Source: Salinibacterium sp. dk2585 (GTDB lineage Bacteria > Actinomycetota > Actinomycetes > Actinomycetales > Microbacteriaceae). From it: a stretch of 64,000 nucleotides of DNA. Shown here one piece after another: positions 16,049-28,786 of this stretch. Position 1 is the first letter of the stretch; each line of letters begins with the position of its first letter. The position numbers and the translations under genes were made by a program. The stretch lies in assembly GCF_008001035.1 (NCBI RefSeq), contig NZ_CP042856.1:1798001-1862000 (forward strand), read 5' to 3'. The notes under the pieces were generated by a model, which worked only from the letters and a program-made list of their open reading frames with translations, made no database searches and was not told the origin of the DNA.

Positions 16049-16696
16049 TCAGGACTGCTCGGTCTCCGGGGCGTCGCCGCTCGATTCCGCCTCAGCGCGG
16101 TCCTGCGCGGGGGCAGGCTCATCGTCGGGAAGCTCTTCGAAGAGGCCCGCCGGAGGCGTCACCGTCACGGTGCCCGCTGCGATGTCCACGCTGGGCACGA
16201 TCGCCTTCACGAACGGCACCAGCACGTCCCCGGAATCCGTCTCGACGTGCAGGAGGTCTTGCGCGGGCATGTGCTCGACCCGCGCGATGCGACCGATGAC
16301 GGTGCCGTCGCGAACGACAGAGAGTCCGACCAATTGGTGGTCGAACCACGCGTCCTCTTCGCCAGACTCCTGCTCGAGGTCCTGGTCGATCCACAGGATG
16401 GCCTTGAGGAGGGACTCCGCGGTCGTGCGATCCGGCACTCCCTTGAAGAAGGCGACCGGGTGCGCGTTGTACCAGCGGAGCTCGGCAAGCTCGAGGGTCT
16501 TGCCGTGCCAGGGCGACGTCGTCGGCACCTGGAGGGTGAACACGGCGCCCGGCACGAAGCGACGTGCCGGGTCATCCGTGTACAGCTCAAGCTTGATTGC
16601 GCCCTTGAGGCCATGGGCCTTTGTCAGGCGACCGACCCGAAGCTGGGTCGTGTTGGGGCCAGCTTCTCTAGAAATCGGTATCCACCACGTCGACAC
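16049..16696 (-). CDS. rimM: 16S rRNA processing protein RimM
   Basis: RimM assists maturation of the 30S head with ribosomal protein S19. The core begins TTQLRVGRLTKAHGLKGAIKLELYTDDP and continues with FFKGVPDRTTAESLLKAILWID and the PRC-barrel (LVGLSVVRDGTVIGRIARVEHMPAQDLLHVE). An acidic, Ala/Glu-rich tail follows. The start is uncertain: GTG 16696 overlaps the end of the KH gene by 29 bases, ATG 16711 and a start at 16729 are alternatives, and no start matches the family N-terminus exactly. It converges on hemD with 5 bases between stops. The partner trmD, usually next, is 5.9 kb away. Confidence 0.9.
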   Translation of the reverse strand: MSTWWIPISREAGPNTTQLRVGRLTKAHGLKGAIKLELYTDDPARRFVPGAVFTLQVPTTSPWHGKTLELAELRWYNAHPVAFFKGVPDRTTAESLLKAILWIDQDLEQESGEEDAWFDHQLVGLSVVRDGTVIGRIARVEHMPAQDLLHVETDSGDVLVPFVKAIVPSVDIAAGTVTVTPPAGLFEELPDDEPAPAQDRAEAESSGDAPETEQS

Positions 16697-16904
16697 GAAC
16701 CTTCTTGCCATCGGCGATCGCCGAGACAAGAGTGCGGAGGGCTTTGGCAGTACGACCGGAACGACCGATCACGCGGCCGAGGTCCTCGGGGTGCACGCGC
16801 ACCTCGAGGACCTCGCCGCGCGGCGTGTTCCTGGCGTCCACTGCGACCTCGTCCGGGTGATCGACGATCCCCTTGACAAGGTGTTCCAGAGCAGCAGCCA
16901 GCAA
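16668..16904 (-). CDS. khpA: KH-domain RNA-binding protein KhpA
   Basis: This 78-residue single KH domain protein has the GxxG loop in VIGRSGRTAKALRTLV. KhpA proteins bind RNA, often with KhpB, and influence cell division and mRNA fate in Gram-positive bacteria. The start is TTG at 16904 with AAGG 8 bases upstream, 3 bases after the rpsP stop. The position between rpsP and rimM is the classical one for the gene. Confidence 0.9.
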   Translation of the reverse strand: MLAAALEHLVKGIVDHPDEVAVDARNTPRGEVLEVRVHPEDLGRVIGRSGRTAKALRTLVSAIADGKKVRVDVVDTDF

Positions 16905-16907
16905 GGA

Positions 16908-17363
16908 TCAGGCCTTGTCTGCGTCGGTTGCCTCGGCCTCGACGGCCTCGGCGGGTGCGGTCTCCTCGGCGGGAGCCTCGGACTTGGCAGGGGCCTCGTC
17001 TGCCTTTGGCTCAGCCTTCTTGGGCTTGAGCACGGGCTTCTTCTTCTCGTCGGCGACGAACGCCTCCTTGGGCTCCTTGACCTTGACGGTCGAGACAGCC
17101 TTGGCGTCGCCCTTGAACTTGCCCCAGTCGCCCGTGAGCTTGAGGATCGCGGCAACCTGCTCGGTCGGCTGTGCGCCGACGCTGAGCCAGTACTGCGCGC
17201 GCTCCGAGTCGACCTCGATGAACGAGGGCTCCTCGGTCGGGTGGTACTTGCCGATCTCCTCGATCACGCGACCGTCGCGCTTGGTGCGCGAGTCGGCCAC
17301 AACGATGCGGTAGTACGGTGCCCGGATCTTGCCAAGGCGCTTCAAACGAATCTTTACAGCCAC
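16908..17363 (-). CDS. rpsP: 30S ribosomal protein S16
   Basis: The first ~80 residues are S16 ([41 protein letters not shown]). An unusually long tail of about 65 residues follows, made almost only of Ala, Glu, Lys and Pro ([17 protein letters not shown] and beyond). Such extensions occur in actinobacterial S16 and are probably disordered. GTG at 17363 has AGGAG upstream. It is the first gene of rpsP-khpA-rimM. Confidence 0.95.
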   Translation of the reverse strand: MAVKIRLKRLGKIRAPYYRIVVADSRTKRDGRVIEEIGKYHPTEEPSFIEVDSERAQYWLSVGAQPTEQVAAILKLTGDWGKFKGDAKAVSTVKVKEPKEAFVADEKKKPVLKPKKAEPKADEAPAKSEAPAEETAPAEAVEAEATDADKA

Positions 17364-17574
17364 AATTCTCCTGTGTTTCTAGATATGGGAGCGAACTGAC
17401 AGCCGTGAGCGTGGGGGCACACTCGGCCAGAAAGGTCTAATGGATCCCGTCGTCATCTGATTAGAGGGTCGGATGACGCGGGCTCAACGCTCTATTCTGC
17501 CAGAGATTCGCGGACACTGCGCACCGCGGGCGCCACGCTCCCCGTCATTGTGTCTGCGGGTGCCCTGGTGACGC
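17364..17574. other. Intergenic region upstream of rpsP
   Basis: This 211-base gap holds the rpsP ribosome site and leader. It also has a 7-base inverted repeat (CGTCATC/GATGACG near 17452 and 17473) that could close a 14-base loop. I could not settle a promoter; AT-richer hexamers such as TTAGAC near 17440 are candidates on the minus strand. Confidence 0.3.
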
Positions 17575-18417
17575 TCAGCTGGCGGCAGTTCCGCGCCGCG
17601 CGTTGTGGGCGTCCCGCCATTCGAGCCAGTCCTTCACGGCATCGACGTCGTAGTGCGGCCCTGAGAGGCCAACCGTGAACAGCGTCGCGCCGAGGTCGAC
17701 CAGCTCGTCCGCGGCATCCGCGCCCGTAGATCCACCACTCGTGCCGATCGGGCGCCGCTTGACCTCCGTGGAGATCTCAATCTCGCTCGTGTCGCGGCCC
17801 ACGTCCCTGCCGTGCTGTGCGAGGATGCCGAGCTTGCGTTCGAGGGTCGGGGCATCCGAGAAGCTGTGCCAGATGTTCGCGTGCTCCGCGACGATCCGAA
17901 GTGTCTTCTTCTCGCCGCCGCCCCCAATGAGAATCGGGATGCGCCGCGTCGGAAGGGGGTTGAGCTCCTCCCAGCGGGACCGGATGATGGGCAAGTCGCG
18001 AGCGAGCGCCGCAAGCCGAGTGCCCGGAGTGCCGAAGTCGTAACCGTATTCGTCGTAGTCCCGTTGGAACCACCCGGCACCCGTGCCGAAAATGAAGCGA
18101 CCCTCCCCGCCCTTGGCGCTGATGTGGTCGATCGTGCGCGCCATGTCGGCCTGCAGGTTGGGATTGCGGTAGCTGTTGCAGTTGACGAGCGCACCGATCT
18201 CGACTCGTGTTGTCTGCTCAGCGAGCGCCGCGAGCATCGTCCAGGATTCGAAGTGTTGCCCGTCGGGTTCACCCGAGAGTGGGAAGAAGTGGTCCCAGTT
18301 GAAGAGGATGTCGACCCCCAGTTCCTCGAGCTCCGCAGCGGCGTCGCGGATTCGCTCGTAGGGGGCGTGCTGGGGCGCGAGCTGTACGCCGATGCGGATG
18401 GGTCGTGTGCTTGTCAT
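17575..18417 (-). CDS. F420-type LLM-class oxidoreductase
   Basis: This 280-residue luciferase-like TIM-barrel protein begins with [40 protein letters not shown], then [46 protein letters not shown]-type sequence and [21 protein letters not shown]. This is the layout of F420-dependent LLM enzymes (the Rv1855c-like branch). The substrate is unknown. Together with the enzyme at 8480 it implies that the organism makes coenzyme F420. It is divergent from the glycosyltransferase at 18515 and about 200 bases upstream of rpsP. Confidence 0.82.
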   Translation of the reverse strand: [280 protein letters not shown]

Positions 18418-18514
18418 GTGTCCAGACTATGCAGGGCGAGCGATTCTTGTGGCGTTCACGCCGCGGCTACCCGCACGCAGTCGCGCGGACGCACGCGGTG
18501 CCGAGGCTCGGGGC

Positions 18515-19681
18515 ATGAGAATCGCGCTCGTCGCCGAAACCTTCCTCCCGCACATGAATGGCGTCACGCACTCCCTCTTGCGTGTGATCGATCATCTCGC
18601 CGCCCGCGGGGATGACGTGCTCGTGATCGCACCGCGCGACAGCGAATTGCCCCAGGAACTCTCGGGCTTCGACATCGAGGGCCTGCCCGCGCTTGCGCTG
18701 CCGAGCTATCGTAACGTTCGCATCGCTACGGTGACGGTCGCGCGGGTTGCGAAGTCGCTGCGACGCTTCCGCCCTGATGTCGTGCACCTCGCCTCACCAT
18801 TCGTGCTTGGCCTGCAAGCGGTCATTGCGGCCGAGCAGCTCGGCATCCCGACCGTCGCCGTCTACCAGACGGATGTCCCCGCCTACGCCGCTCGCTACGG
18901 CTTCCGTGGCGCAGAGCCGCTGCTCTGGCGCCAGGTGCAGCGCATCCACCAGCGCGCCACACTCACCCTGGCCCCCTCGAGCTACGCGGAACAGCAGCTC
19001 GAGGAACACCGCGTCACCCGGGTGCGGCGCTGGGGACGAGGCGTCGACACCGAACGATTCATGCCAGCACGACGCGACGAGGACTGGCGCCGCGCCGTGG
19101 CGCCGAACGGCGAGCGGGTCGTCGGCTACGTCGGGCGGCTCGCCTCAGAAAAGCAGGTGGAGGACCTCCGCGTACTCACGACACTTCCCCACACCAAGCT
19201 CGTGATCGTCGGCGCAGGGCCGCTGCGTGCTCGCCTAGAAGACCTCATGCCGACCGCGCACTTCACGGGATTCCTCGGCGGGAACCGGCTCGCAACGGCA
19301 CTCGCAAGCTTCGACGTCTTCGTGCATCCGGGAGAGCTGGAGACCTTCTGCCAGACCATTCAGGAGGCCATGGCGAGCGGGGTGCCCGTTGTCGCAACAG
19401 GCCGCGGCGGACCTGTCGACCTCGTCGACTCGAGCCGAAACGGATGGCTCTACGCGCCGGGCAACCTGCACGAGCTGCGCGACCGCGTCGCCGACCTCGT
19501 GGGCGACGATGCGAAGCGTCGCGCCTTCGCCGAGGTGGGACGCGCGAGCGTGCTGCCGCGCACCTGGACCTCGCTGTGCGAAGAGCTCATGGGCCACTAC
19601 AGCGAGTCGCTCGAGCTCCACCGTCGGCGTCCCGCTGGCGGCTGGGCGGTCACCACCGGCCGCCCCTCCGTCACGAGGTGA
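18515..19681 (+). CDS. GT4-family glycosyltransferase (GDP-mannose-dependent mannosyltransferase-like)
   Basis: This 388-residue GT-B enzyme begins MRIALVAETFLPHMNGVTHSLLRV and has WGRGVDTERFMP, VGYVGRLASEKQVEDL and PGELETFCQTIQEAMASGVPVVATGRGGPVDLV with the EX7E nucleotide-sugar motif. This is the signature of MgtA/PimB-like alpha-mannosyltransferases of actinobacterial glycolipid and lipomannan synthesis. It probably acts at the cytoplasmic membrane face on a lipid acceptor; the acceptor cannot be read. ATG 18515 has GGGG just upstream and fits the family start. Confidence 0.85.
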   Translation: MRIALVAETFLPHMNGVTHSLLRVIDHLAARGDDVLVIAPRDSELPQELSGFDIEGLPALALPSYRNVRIATVTVARVAKSLRRFRPDVVHLASPFVLGLQAVIAAEQLGIPTVAVYQTDVPAYAARYGFRGAEPLLWRQVQRIHQRATLTLAPSSYAEQQLEEHRVTRVRRWGRGVDTERFMPARRDEDWRRAVAPNGERVVGYVGRLASEKQVEDLRVLTTLPHTKLVIVGAGPLRARLEDLMPTAHFTGFLGGNRLATALASFDVFVHPGELETFCQTIQEAMASGVPVVATGRGGPVDLVDSSRNGWLYAPGNLHELRDRVADLVGDDAKRRAFAEVGRASVLPRTWTSLCEELMGHYSESLELHRRRPAGGWAVTTGRPSVTR

Positions 19682-19692
19682 GCGCGGCGGGC

Positions 19693-20508
19693 TCAGCCGG
19701 TGACGGTCATGCCGGAGAGGATGCGTTCGGCCAGCTGCTCGTCTCCCGTCACGCGCACGCGCTCCGGGTCCGCTGACCGGCGTCCGCCTGCCAACACGAT
19801 GAACGACTCGGAATCGAAGTCGATGCGCAGATCAGGCTGCTCAGGCACGGCGGGAAGGACTCTGCCTCGACGGTCCTCACCCACGCCGACCGCGAGTGGC
19901 GGTAGCCCATCGAGCGCGAAGACCACCGTCGTTCCGGGCGTCGCCTTCCCCCGCTTCGCAACAACGAAGCCCAGGCTCTCCGCGAAGTAGCGCACCGTGT
20001 GCTCAGCGGGCGGGGTGTCGAAGCCGCCCGGCAGGCCGACAGCACGCCGGATGTCCTGCTCGTGCATCCACACGTCGAGGGGCCGATTGCGCAGGAGGGT
20101 GCGCCAGTCCCATGACAGGCCGGGCACACCGAGGGCAGGCTTGGCCGAAGCATCCGTCGGTGGATCCGCCTTGAGCGCGGCGAACCGTGCATCGGCCGAC
20201 TCGCGGATCTCCCGGATGATGTCTGCCGGCGCGTGGTCCCGACGTGCAACGACTCCGCGCTCCGTGTAGTCACCCGTTGGTGCCGTCAGGTGCGGGAGGT
20301 CACCGAGTCCCACGGTCGGCTCAGGGTCGCCGGCCAACACCGATTCCAAGTGCGCTACGTGCGATGCGACCGCCTTGACGTCCCAGCCGGGCAGGTCCGT
20401 CGGAGTTGACCAGGCGGCATCCGGAAGCCGCTCAAGCAAAGCGACGAAGTCACCGATGGCCCGCCGACCAACCGTAATGTATCCGGCGAGGAGCTCCTGA
20501 TCAGTCAT
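19693..20508 (-). CDS. Mycothiol-dependent maleylpyruvate-isomerase/DinB-family enzyme
   Basis: The 271-residue protein has an N-terminal DinB-like four-helix domain with the metal His positions of the mycothiol-dependent family (DLPGWDVKAVASHVAHLE and RPLDVWMHEQDIRRAVGLPG). The C-terminal SCP2-like domain (VVFALDGLPPLAVGVGEDRRGRV...LRIDFDSESFIVLAGGRRSAD) follows. Such enzymes use mycothiol, the actinobacterial thiol, in detoxification or isomerisation; the specific reaction is unknown. It lies 21 bases downstream of ffh on the same strand and converges on the glycosyltransferase gene. Confidence 0.8.
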   Translation of the reverse strand: MTDQELLAGYITVGRRAIGDFVALLERLPDAAWSTPTDLPGWDVKAVASHVAHLESVLAGDPEPTVGLGDLPHLTAPTGDYTERGVVARRDHAPADIIREIRESADARFAALKADPPTDASAKPALGVPGLSWDWRTLLRNRPLDVWMHEQDIRRAVGLPGGFDTPPAEHTVRYFAESLGFVVAKRGKATPGTTVVFALDGLPPLAVGVGEDRRGRVLPAVPEQPDLRIDFDSESFIVLAGGRRSADPERVRVTGDEQLAERILSGMTVTG

Positions 20509-20529
20509 GGAGCCACACTAGAGCAACGC

Positions 20530-22095
20530 TCAGCGACCCCCGAGCATCTTCTGGAGCGCGGCCAGCTCTTCCTCGCTCGGCATGCCATCCGCCGTGCCGC
20601 CACCGAGCCCGAAACCCGACCCGGCAGGAGCGTTCGACGCCGGCTTGCCAGCGGCCAGGGCCTTCTCCTCGGCCGCCCGCTTCGCGGGGTTGCCCGAGCG
20701 AGACTTCTTCTGCGGCGCCTTGCCCTTCTTCTTGCCGCCACCGAAACCAGCACCGGGGATGGGACCCATGCCCGGAATCTGCGGCACGCCACCCTTCGCC
20801 ACCGTCTTCATCATCTTGGCGGCCTGCTCGAAGCGCTGCACTAGGCCGTTGACCTCGGTCACGGTCGTGCCCGAACCACGTGCAATGCGCAGGCGACGCG
20901 AGCCGTTGAGGAGCTTGGGGTTGCGGCGCTCTGCGGGGGTCATCGACTGGATGATCGCCTCCGTGCGGGTCAGCTCAGACTCATCGAAGTTCTCGAGCTG
21001 CTCCTTCATGCCGCGCGCGCCAGGCAGCATGCCGAGCAGGCCCTTCATGGAGCCCATCTTCTTCAGCTGCTGCATCTGGGAGAGGAAGTCCTCGAGCGTG
21101 AAGCTGTCGGTCGCGAACTTCTCCGCGACCTTCTTCGCCTCCTCCTCGTCGAAGGTCTTCTGCGCCTGCTCGATGAGCGTGAGGATGTCACCGAGGTCGA
21201 GAATCCGGCTCGCCATGCGCTCTGGGTGGAAAGGCTCGAACTCCTCGAGCCGCTCCCCCGTGCTCGCGAAGATGATGGGACGGCCGGTGACGGACGCGAC
21301 CGAGAGGGCAGCACCACCGCGGGCATCACCATCCAGCTTCGTCAACACGACACCCGTGAAGTCGACACCCTCCTGGAACGCCTTCGCCGTAGCGACGGCA
21401 TCCTGACCGATCATGGCATCGATCACGAAGAGCACCTCGTCGGGATCAACGGCCTTGCGGATGTCGGCGGCCTGCTTCATCATCTCGGCGTCGACACCGA
21501 GACGGCCGGCCGTGTCGACGATGACCACGTCGTGCACCTTGTCGTTGGCGTACTTGATCGCGTCCTTCGCGACCTTCACCGGGTTGCCGACGCCGTTGCC
21601 GGGCTCCGGTGCGAAGACGTGCACGCCCGCCTGCTCGCCAACCACCTGGAGCTGCGTGACGGCGTTGGGGCGCTGGAGGTCGGCGGCAACGAGGAGCGGG
21701 GTGTGGCCCTCCCCAGCCAGCCACTTCGCCAACTTGCCGGCGAGCGTCGTCTTGCCTGCACCCTGCAGGCCCGCGAGCATGATGACCGTCGGGCCTGACT
21801 TTGCGAACTGCAGGCGCCGCTGTTCCCCGCCGAGGATCGTCACAAGCTCGTCGTTGACCACCTTGACGACCTGCTGCGCCGGGTTGAGCGCCTTGTTCAC
21901 CTCGTCGCCGAGAGCGCGCTCGCGCACGGCAGAGGTGAACTGCTTGACAACATCGAGCGCGACATCCGCCTCGAGCAGGGCGCGACGGATCTCGCGGACG
22001 GTGCCGTCGACATCCGCCGGGCTCAGCTTGCCCTTGTTGCGGAGGTTCTTGAAGGTATCCGCGAGGCGGTCGGTGAGGTTTCCAAAAGTGGCCAT
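20530..22095 (-). CDS. ffh: Signal recognition particle protein Ffh
   Basis: Ffh binds signal sequences and 4.5S RNA and targets nascent membrane proteins. The 521-residue protein has the N domain (MATFGNLTDRLADTFKNLR), the GTPase G domain (GLQGAGKTTLAGKLAKWL; VIVDTAGRLGVD; TKLDGDARGGAALS) and the Met-rich M domain (GSMKGLLGMLPGARGMKEQ). It ends in a Gly/Lys-rich tail. ATG 22095 is the family start. The divergent gamma-carbonic-anhydrase-like gene starts only 22 bases away, so the promoter must overlap that reading frame or lie in the gap. Confidence 0.97.
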   Translation of the reverse strand: MATFGNLTDRLADTFKNLRNKGKLSPADVDGTVREIRRALLEADVALDVVKQFTSAVRERALGDEVNKALNPAQQVVKVVNDELVTILGGEQRRLQFAKSGPTVIMLAGLQGAGKTTLAGKLAKWLAGEGHTPLLVAADLQRPNAVTQLQVVGEQAGVHVFAPEPGNGVGNPVKVAKDAIKYANDKVHDVVIVDTAGRLGVDAEMMKQAADIRKAVDPDEVLFVIDAMIGQDAVATAKAFQEGVDFTGVVLTKLDGDARGGAALSVASVTGRPIIFASTGERLEEFEPFHPERMASRILDLGDILTLIEQAQKTFDEEEAKKVAEKFATDSFTLEDFLSQMQQLKKMGSMKGLLGMLPGARGMKEQLENFDESELTRTEAIIQSMTPAERRNPKLLNGSRRLRIARGSGTTVTEVNGLVQRFEQAAKMMKTVAKGGVPQIPGMGPIPGAGFGGGKKKGKAPQKKSRSGNPAKRAAEEKALAAGKPASNAPAGSGFGLGGGTADGMPSEEELAALQKMLGGR

Positions 22096-22117
22096 GATGC
22101 CTACTAGTTTAACTGCC
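22096..22117. promoter_or_regulatory. 22-base divergent start region with overlapping -10 elements
   Basis: On the plus strand TAGTTT (22105-22110) ends 7 bases before the ATG at 22118, predicting a leaderless mRNA. On the minus strand TAGTAG-type sequence overlaps it and ends about 5 bases before the ffh ATG. A palindromic ACTAGT sits at the centre. Confidence 0.45.
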
Positions 22118-22648
22118 ATGGACATGTCGCCGCTGATCGTTCCCATCGACGGGGTTTCGCCCACCGTCGCCAACACCGCCTGGGTCGCCCCCAATGCAAC
22201 ACTCATCGGGCGCGTGACGCTCCACGAGCAGTCGAGCGTCTTCTACGGGACAGTGCTTCGGGCGGATGTGGACACCATCACGCTGGGCGCCGGCAGCAAT
22301 CTCCAGGACAACGTGACGGTGCACTGCGACGCCGGCGTTCCCACCTCGATCGGTGCTGGCGTGAGCGTCGGACATGCCGCGATGCTGCACGGATGCACTG
22401 TCGAAGACGACTGCCTCATCGGCATGAGCGCGACCGTCCTCAACGGGGCGGTCATCGGCAAGGGATCCTTGGTCGCAGCCGGCGCAGTCGTGCTCGAAGG
22501 AACCGTGATCCCACCCGGCTCGCTCGTCGCGGGGGTGCCTGCGAAGGTCCGCCGCGAACTGAGCCTCGACGAGCAAGCCGGCCTCCGCGAGAACGGCGTG
22601 CGCTACGTCGGCTACAAGGAGCTCCACCGCGAAGCTCTCGGCGGCTGA
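22118..22648 (+). CDS. Gamma-carbonic anhydrase-like hexapeptide-repeat protein
   Basis: This 176-residue left-handed beta-helix protein shows repeated hexapeptide turns and the metal-binding histidines in VTVHCDAGVPTSIGAGVSVGHAAMLHGC. It includes SSVFYGTVLRADVDTITLGAGSNLQDNVTVH, the Cam/YrdA pattern. It may be a zinc or iron carbonic anhydrase, or a related family member without that activity. The start could also be ATG 22124; the -10 spacing favours 22118. It is divergent from ffh. Confidence 0.85.
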   Translation: MDMSPLIVPIDGVSPTVANTAWVAPNATLIGRVTLHEQSSVFYGTVLRADVDTITLGAGSNLQDNVTVHCDAGVPTSIGAGVSVGHAAMLHGCTVEDDCLIGMSATVLNGAVIGKGSLVAAGAVVLEGTVIPPGSLVAGVPAKVRRELSLDEQAGLRENGVRYVGYKELHREALGG

Positions 22649-22837
22649 GACCCGACCGCTCCTACTGAAAGGCACCGCGGCGACAAGCCCGGTGCGCCTC
22701 GCGCTTCGGCGCCAGTCAAGACGTGCCGTCAAGATGCACCATCGAGCCCAGTGGCAGCGAGGACTGAGGCTATTGCCCTTCTGAGCCGGGAGCCGCCCTG
22801 GCGCGTGTGTCCCGGTGGGTGGGGTCGGGTTAACGGG
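22649..22837. other. Intergenic region between the carbonic-anhydrase-like gene and the rRNA terminator
   Basis: This 189-base gap has GC-rich short inverted elements around 22690-22710 that could end the plus-strand transcript. I see no gene or tRNA in it. Confidence 0.4.
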
Positions 22838-22866
22838 AAATGGCCACCCCGGTGGGGTGGCCATTT
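22838..22866 (-). terminator. rRNA operon terminator
   Basis: A perfect 13-base inverted repeat (AAATGGCCACCCC / GGGGTGGCCATTT, 3-base loop) lies just behind the 5S gene on the minus strand. It ends in TTT, as a Rho-independent terminator. Confidence 0.85.
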
Positions 22867-22877
22867 CTCGAAAGAAG

Positions 22878-22996
22878 TCCGGCGGTGTCCTACTCTCCCA
22901 CAGGGTCCCCCCTGCAGTACCATCGGCGCAGAGAGTCTTAGCTTCCGGGTTCGGAATGTAACCGGGCGTTTCCCTCTCGCTATGGCCGCCGAAACA
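22878..22996 (-). rRNA. rrf: 5S ribosomal RNA
   Basis: The minus strand reads GTTTCGGCGGCCATAGCG at the 5' end, then the conserved CCGAAC loop region, and ends with GGAGAGTAGGACACCGCCGG. The two ends pair as helix I. Ends are placed to within a few bases by eye. Confidence 0.95.
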
Positions 22997-23119
22997 CTAT
23001 TGATTTATGTATCAGTTCATAGCCGCGCACCGTCTCGAGCGGAAGCTCGGCACTGGTGTGCGGGATGATTCCCGACCGTAAATCGGGAACCACAAAGTGG
23101 ACGCGAGACACCTTTGTAA
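22997..23119 (-). other. 23S-5S spacer
   Basis: This spacer of about 123 bases contains no tRNA. It includes GTGTCTCGCGTCCAC sequence next to the 23S 3' end that can take part in the processing stem. Confidence 0.6.
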
Positions 23120-28225
<5,106 letters not shown>

Positions 28226-28786
28226 GTTTGATTGCACAATCACCGAAGCGACTGGCACATCTAGTGTGAACGACCACCGGAATAGGCAGACCGAACACAA
28301 GTTTGAAACTGACAAGAACAAACATCATTGCTGACATTTGCATTGTTGTTTAATGTTTTTCCAAAGGAATCTCCTACACCCCAAAAGGATGTACGAGGTT
28401 TTTGGCATTTGACATTGTGCACGCTGTTGAGTTCTCAAGGAACGGACGCTCCCGGTGCCCCACCTCCCGGCGGCAGCTGCCGAGGCAACTTTCCAAACTT
28501 ACCACCCTCTGCGCTGGGTTTCTGACGGCCGAGAGGCCATGCAGACCCGCTGCGTACTCCATGATGGAGTCGAGAGTGGGAAGGGTTTTTAATCCTAGAC
28601 CCGAAGATCGTGACTTTGCAACATGAGTCGCTGGCCGGAATCTTCGGCGGCTTTCGCCTTCGGATTGTGTCCCACGTGAGGCCGGGAAGCTCTGCGGCTT
28701 TCCGCACCTTTGGGGTGACGAGTGATTACTTTACGCAGGCTTTGGGACCGGCGCCAAATCATGGTGCACCCCGGGCGTGTCGCGCC
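28226..28786 (-). promoter_or_regulatory. rRNA operon leader and promoter region
   Basis: No protein gene is supported in this 561-base stretch. On the minus strand two candidate promoters can be read: TTGGCG-N18-TAAAGT (28752-28757 / 28728-28733) and TTGCAA-N18-TAGGAT (28616-28621 / 28592-28597). A leader of about 360 bases follows and contains the boxA-like CCTTGAGAACTCAACAGCGT (28421-28440). The AT-rich stretch 28320-28380 probably forms half of the 16S processing stem. Confidence 0.5.
28421..28440 (-). promoter_or_regulatory. boxA-like antitermination motif in the rRNA leader
   Basis: CCTTGAGAACTCAACAGCGT matches the mycobacterial-type nut boxA core (TTGAGAACTC). It recurs in altered form in the 16S-23S spacer, as expected for an rRNA antitermination/processing element. 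Confidence 0.55.

Noticed and set aside
16697-16729. Longer starts for rimM at 16711 or 16729.
   Set aside because: They extend further into khpA without a ribosome site; none of the options is strong, so the shorter GTG was preferred with a note.
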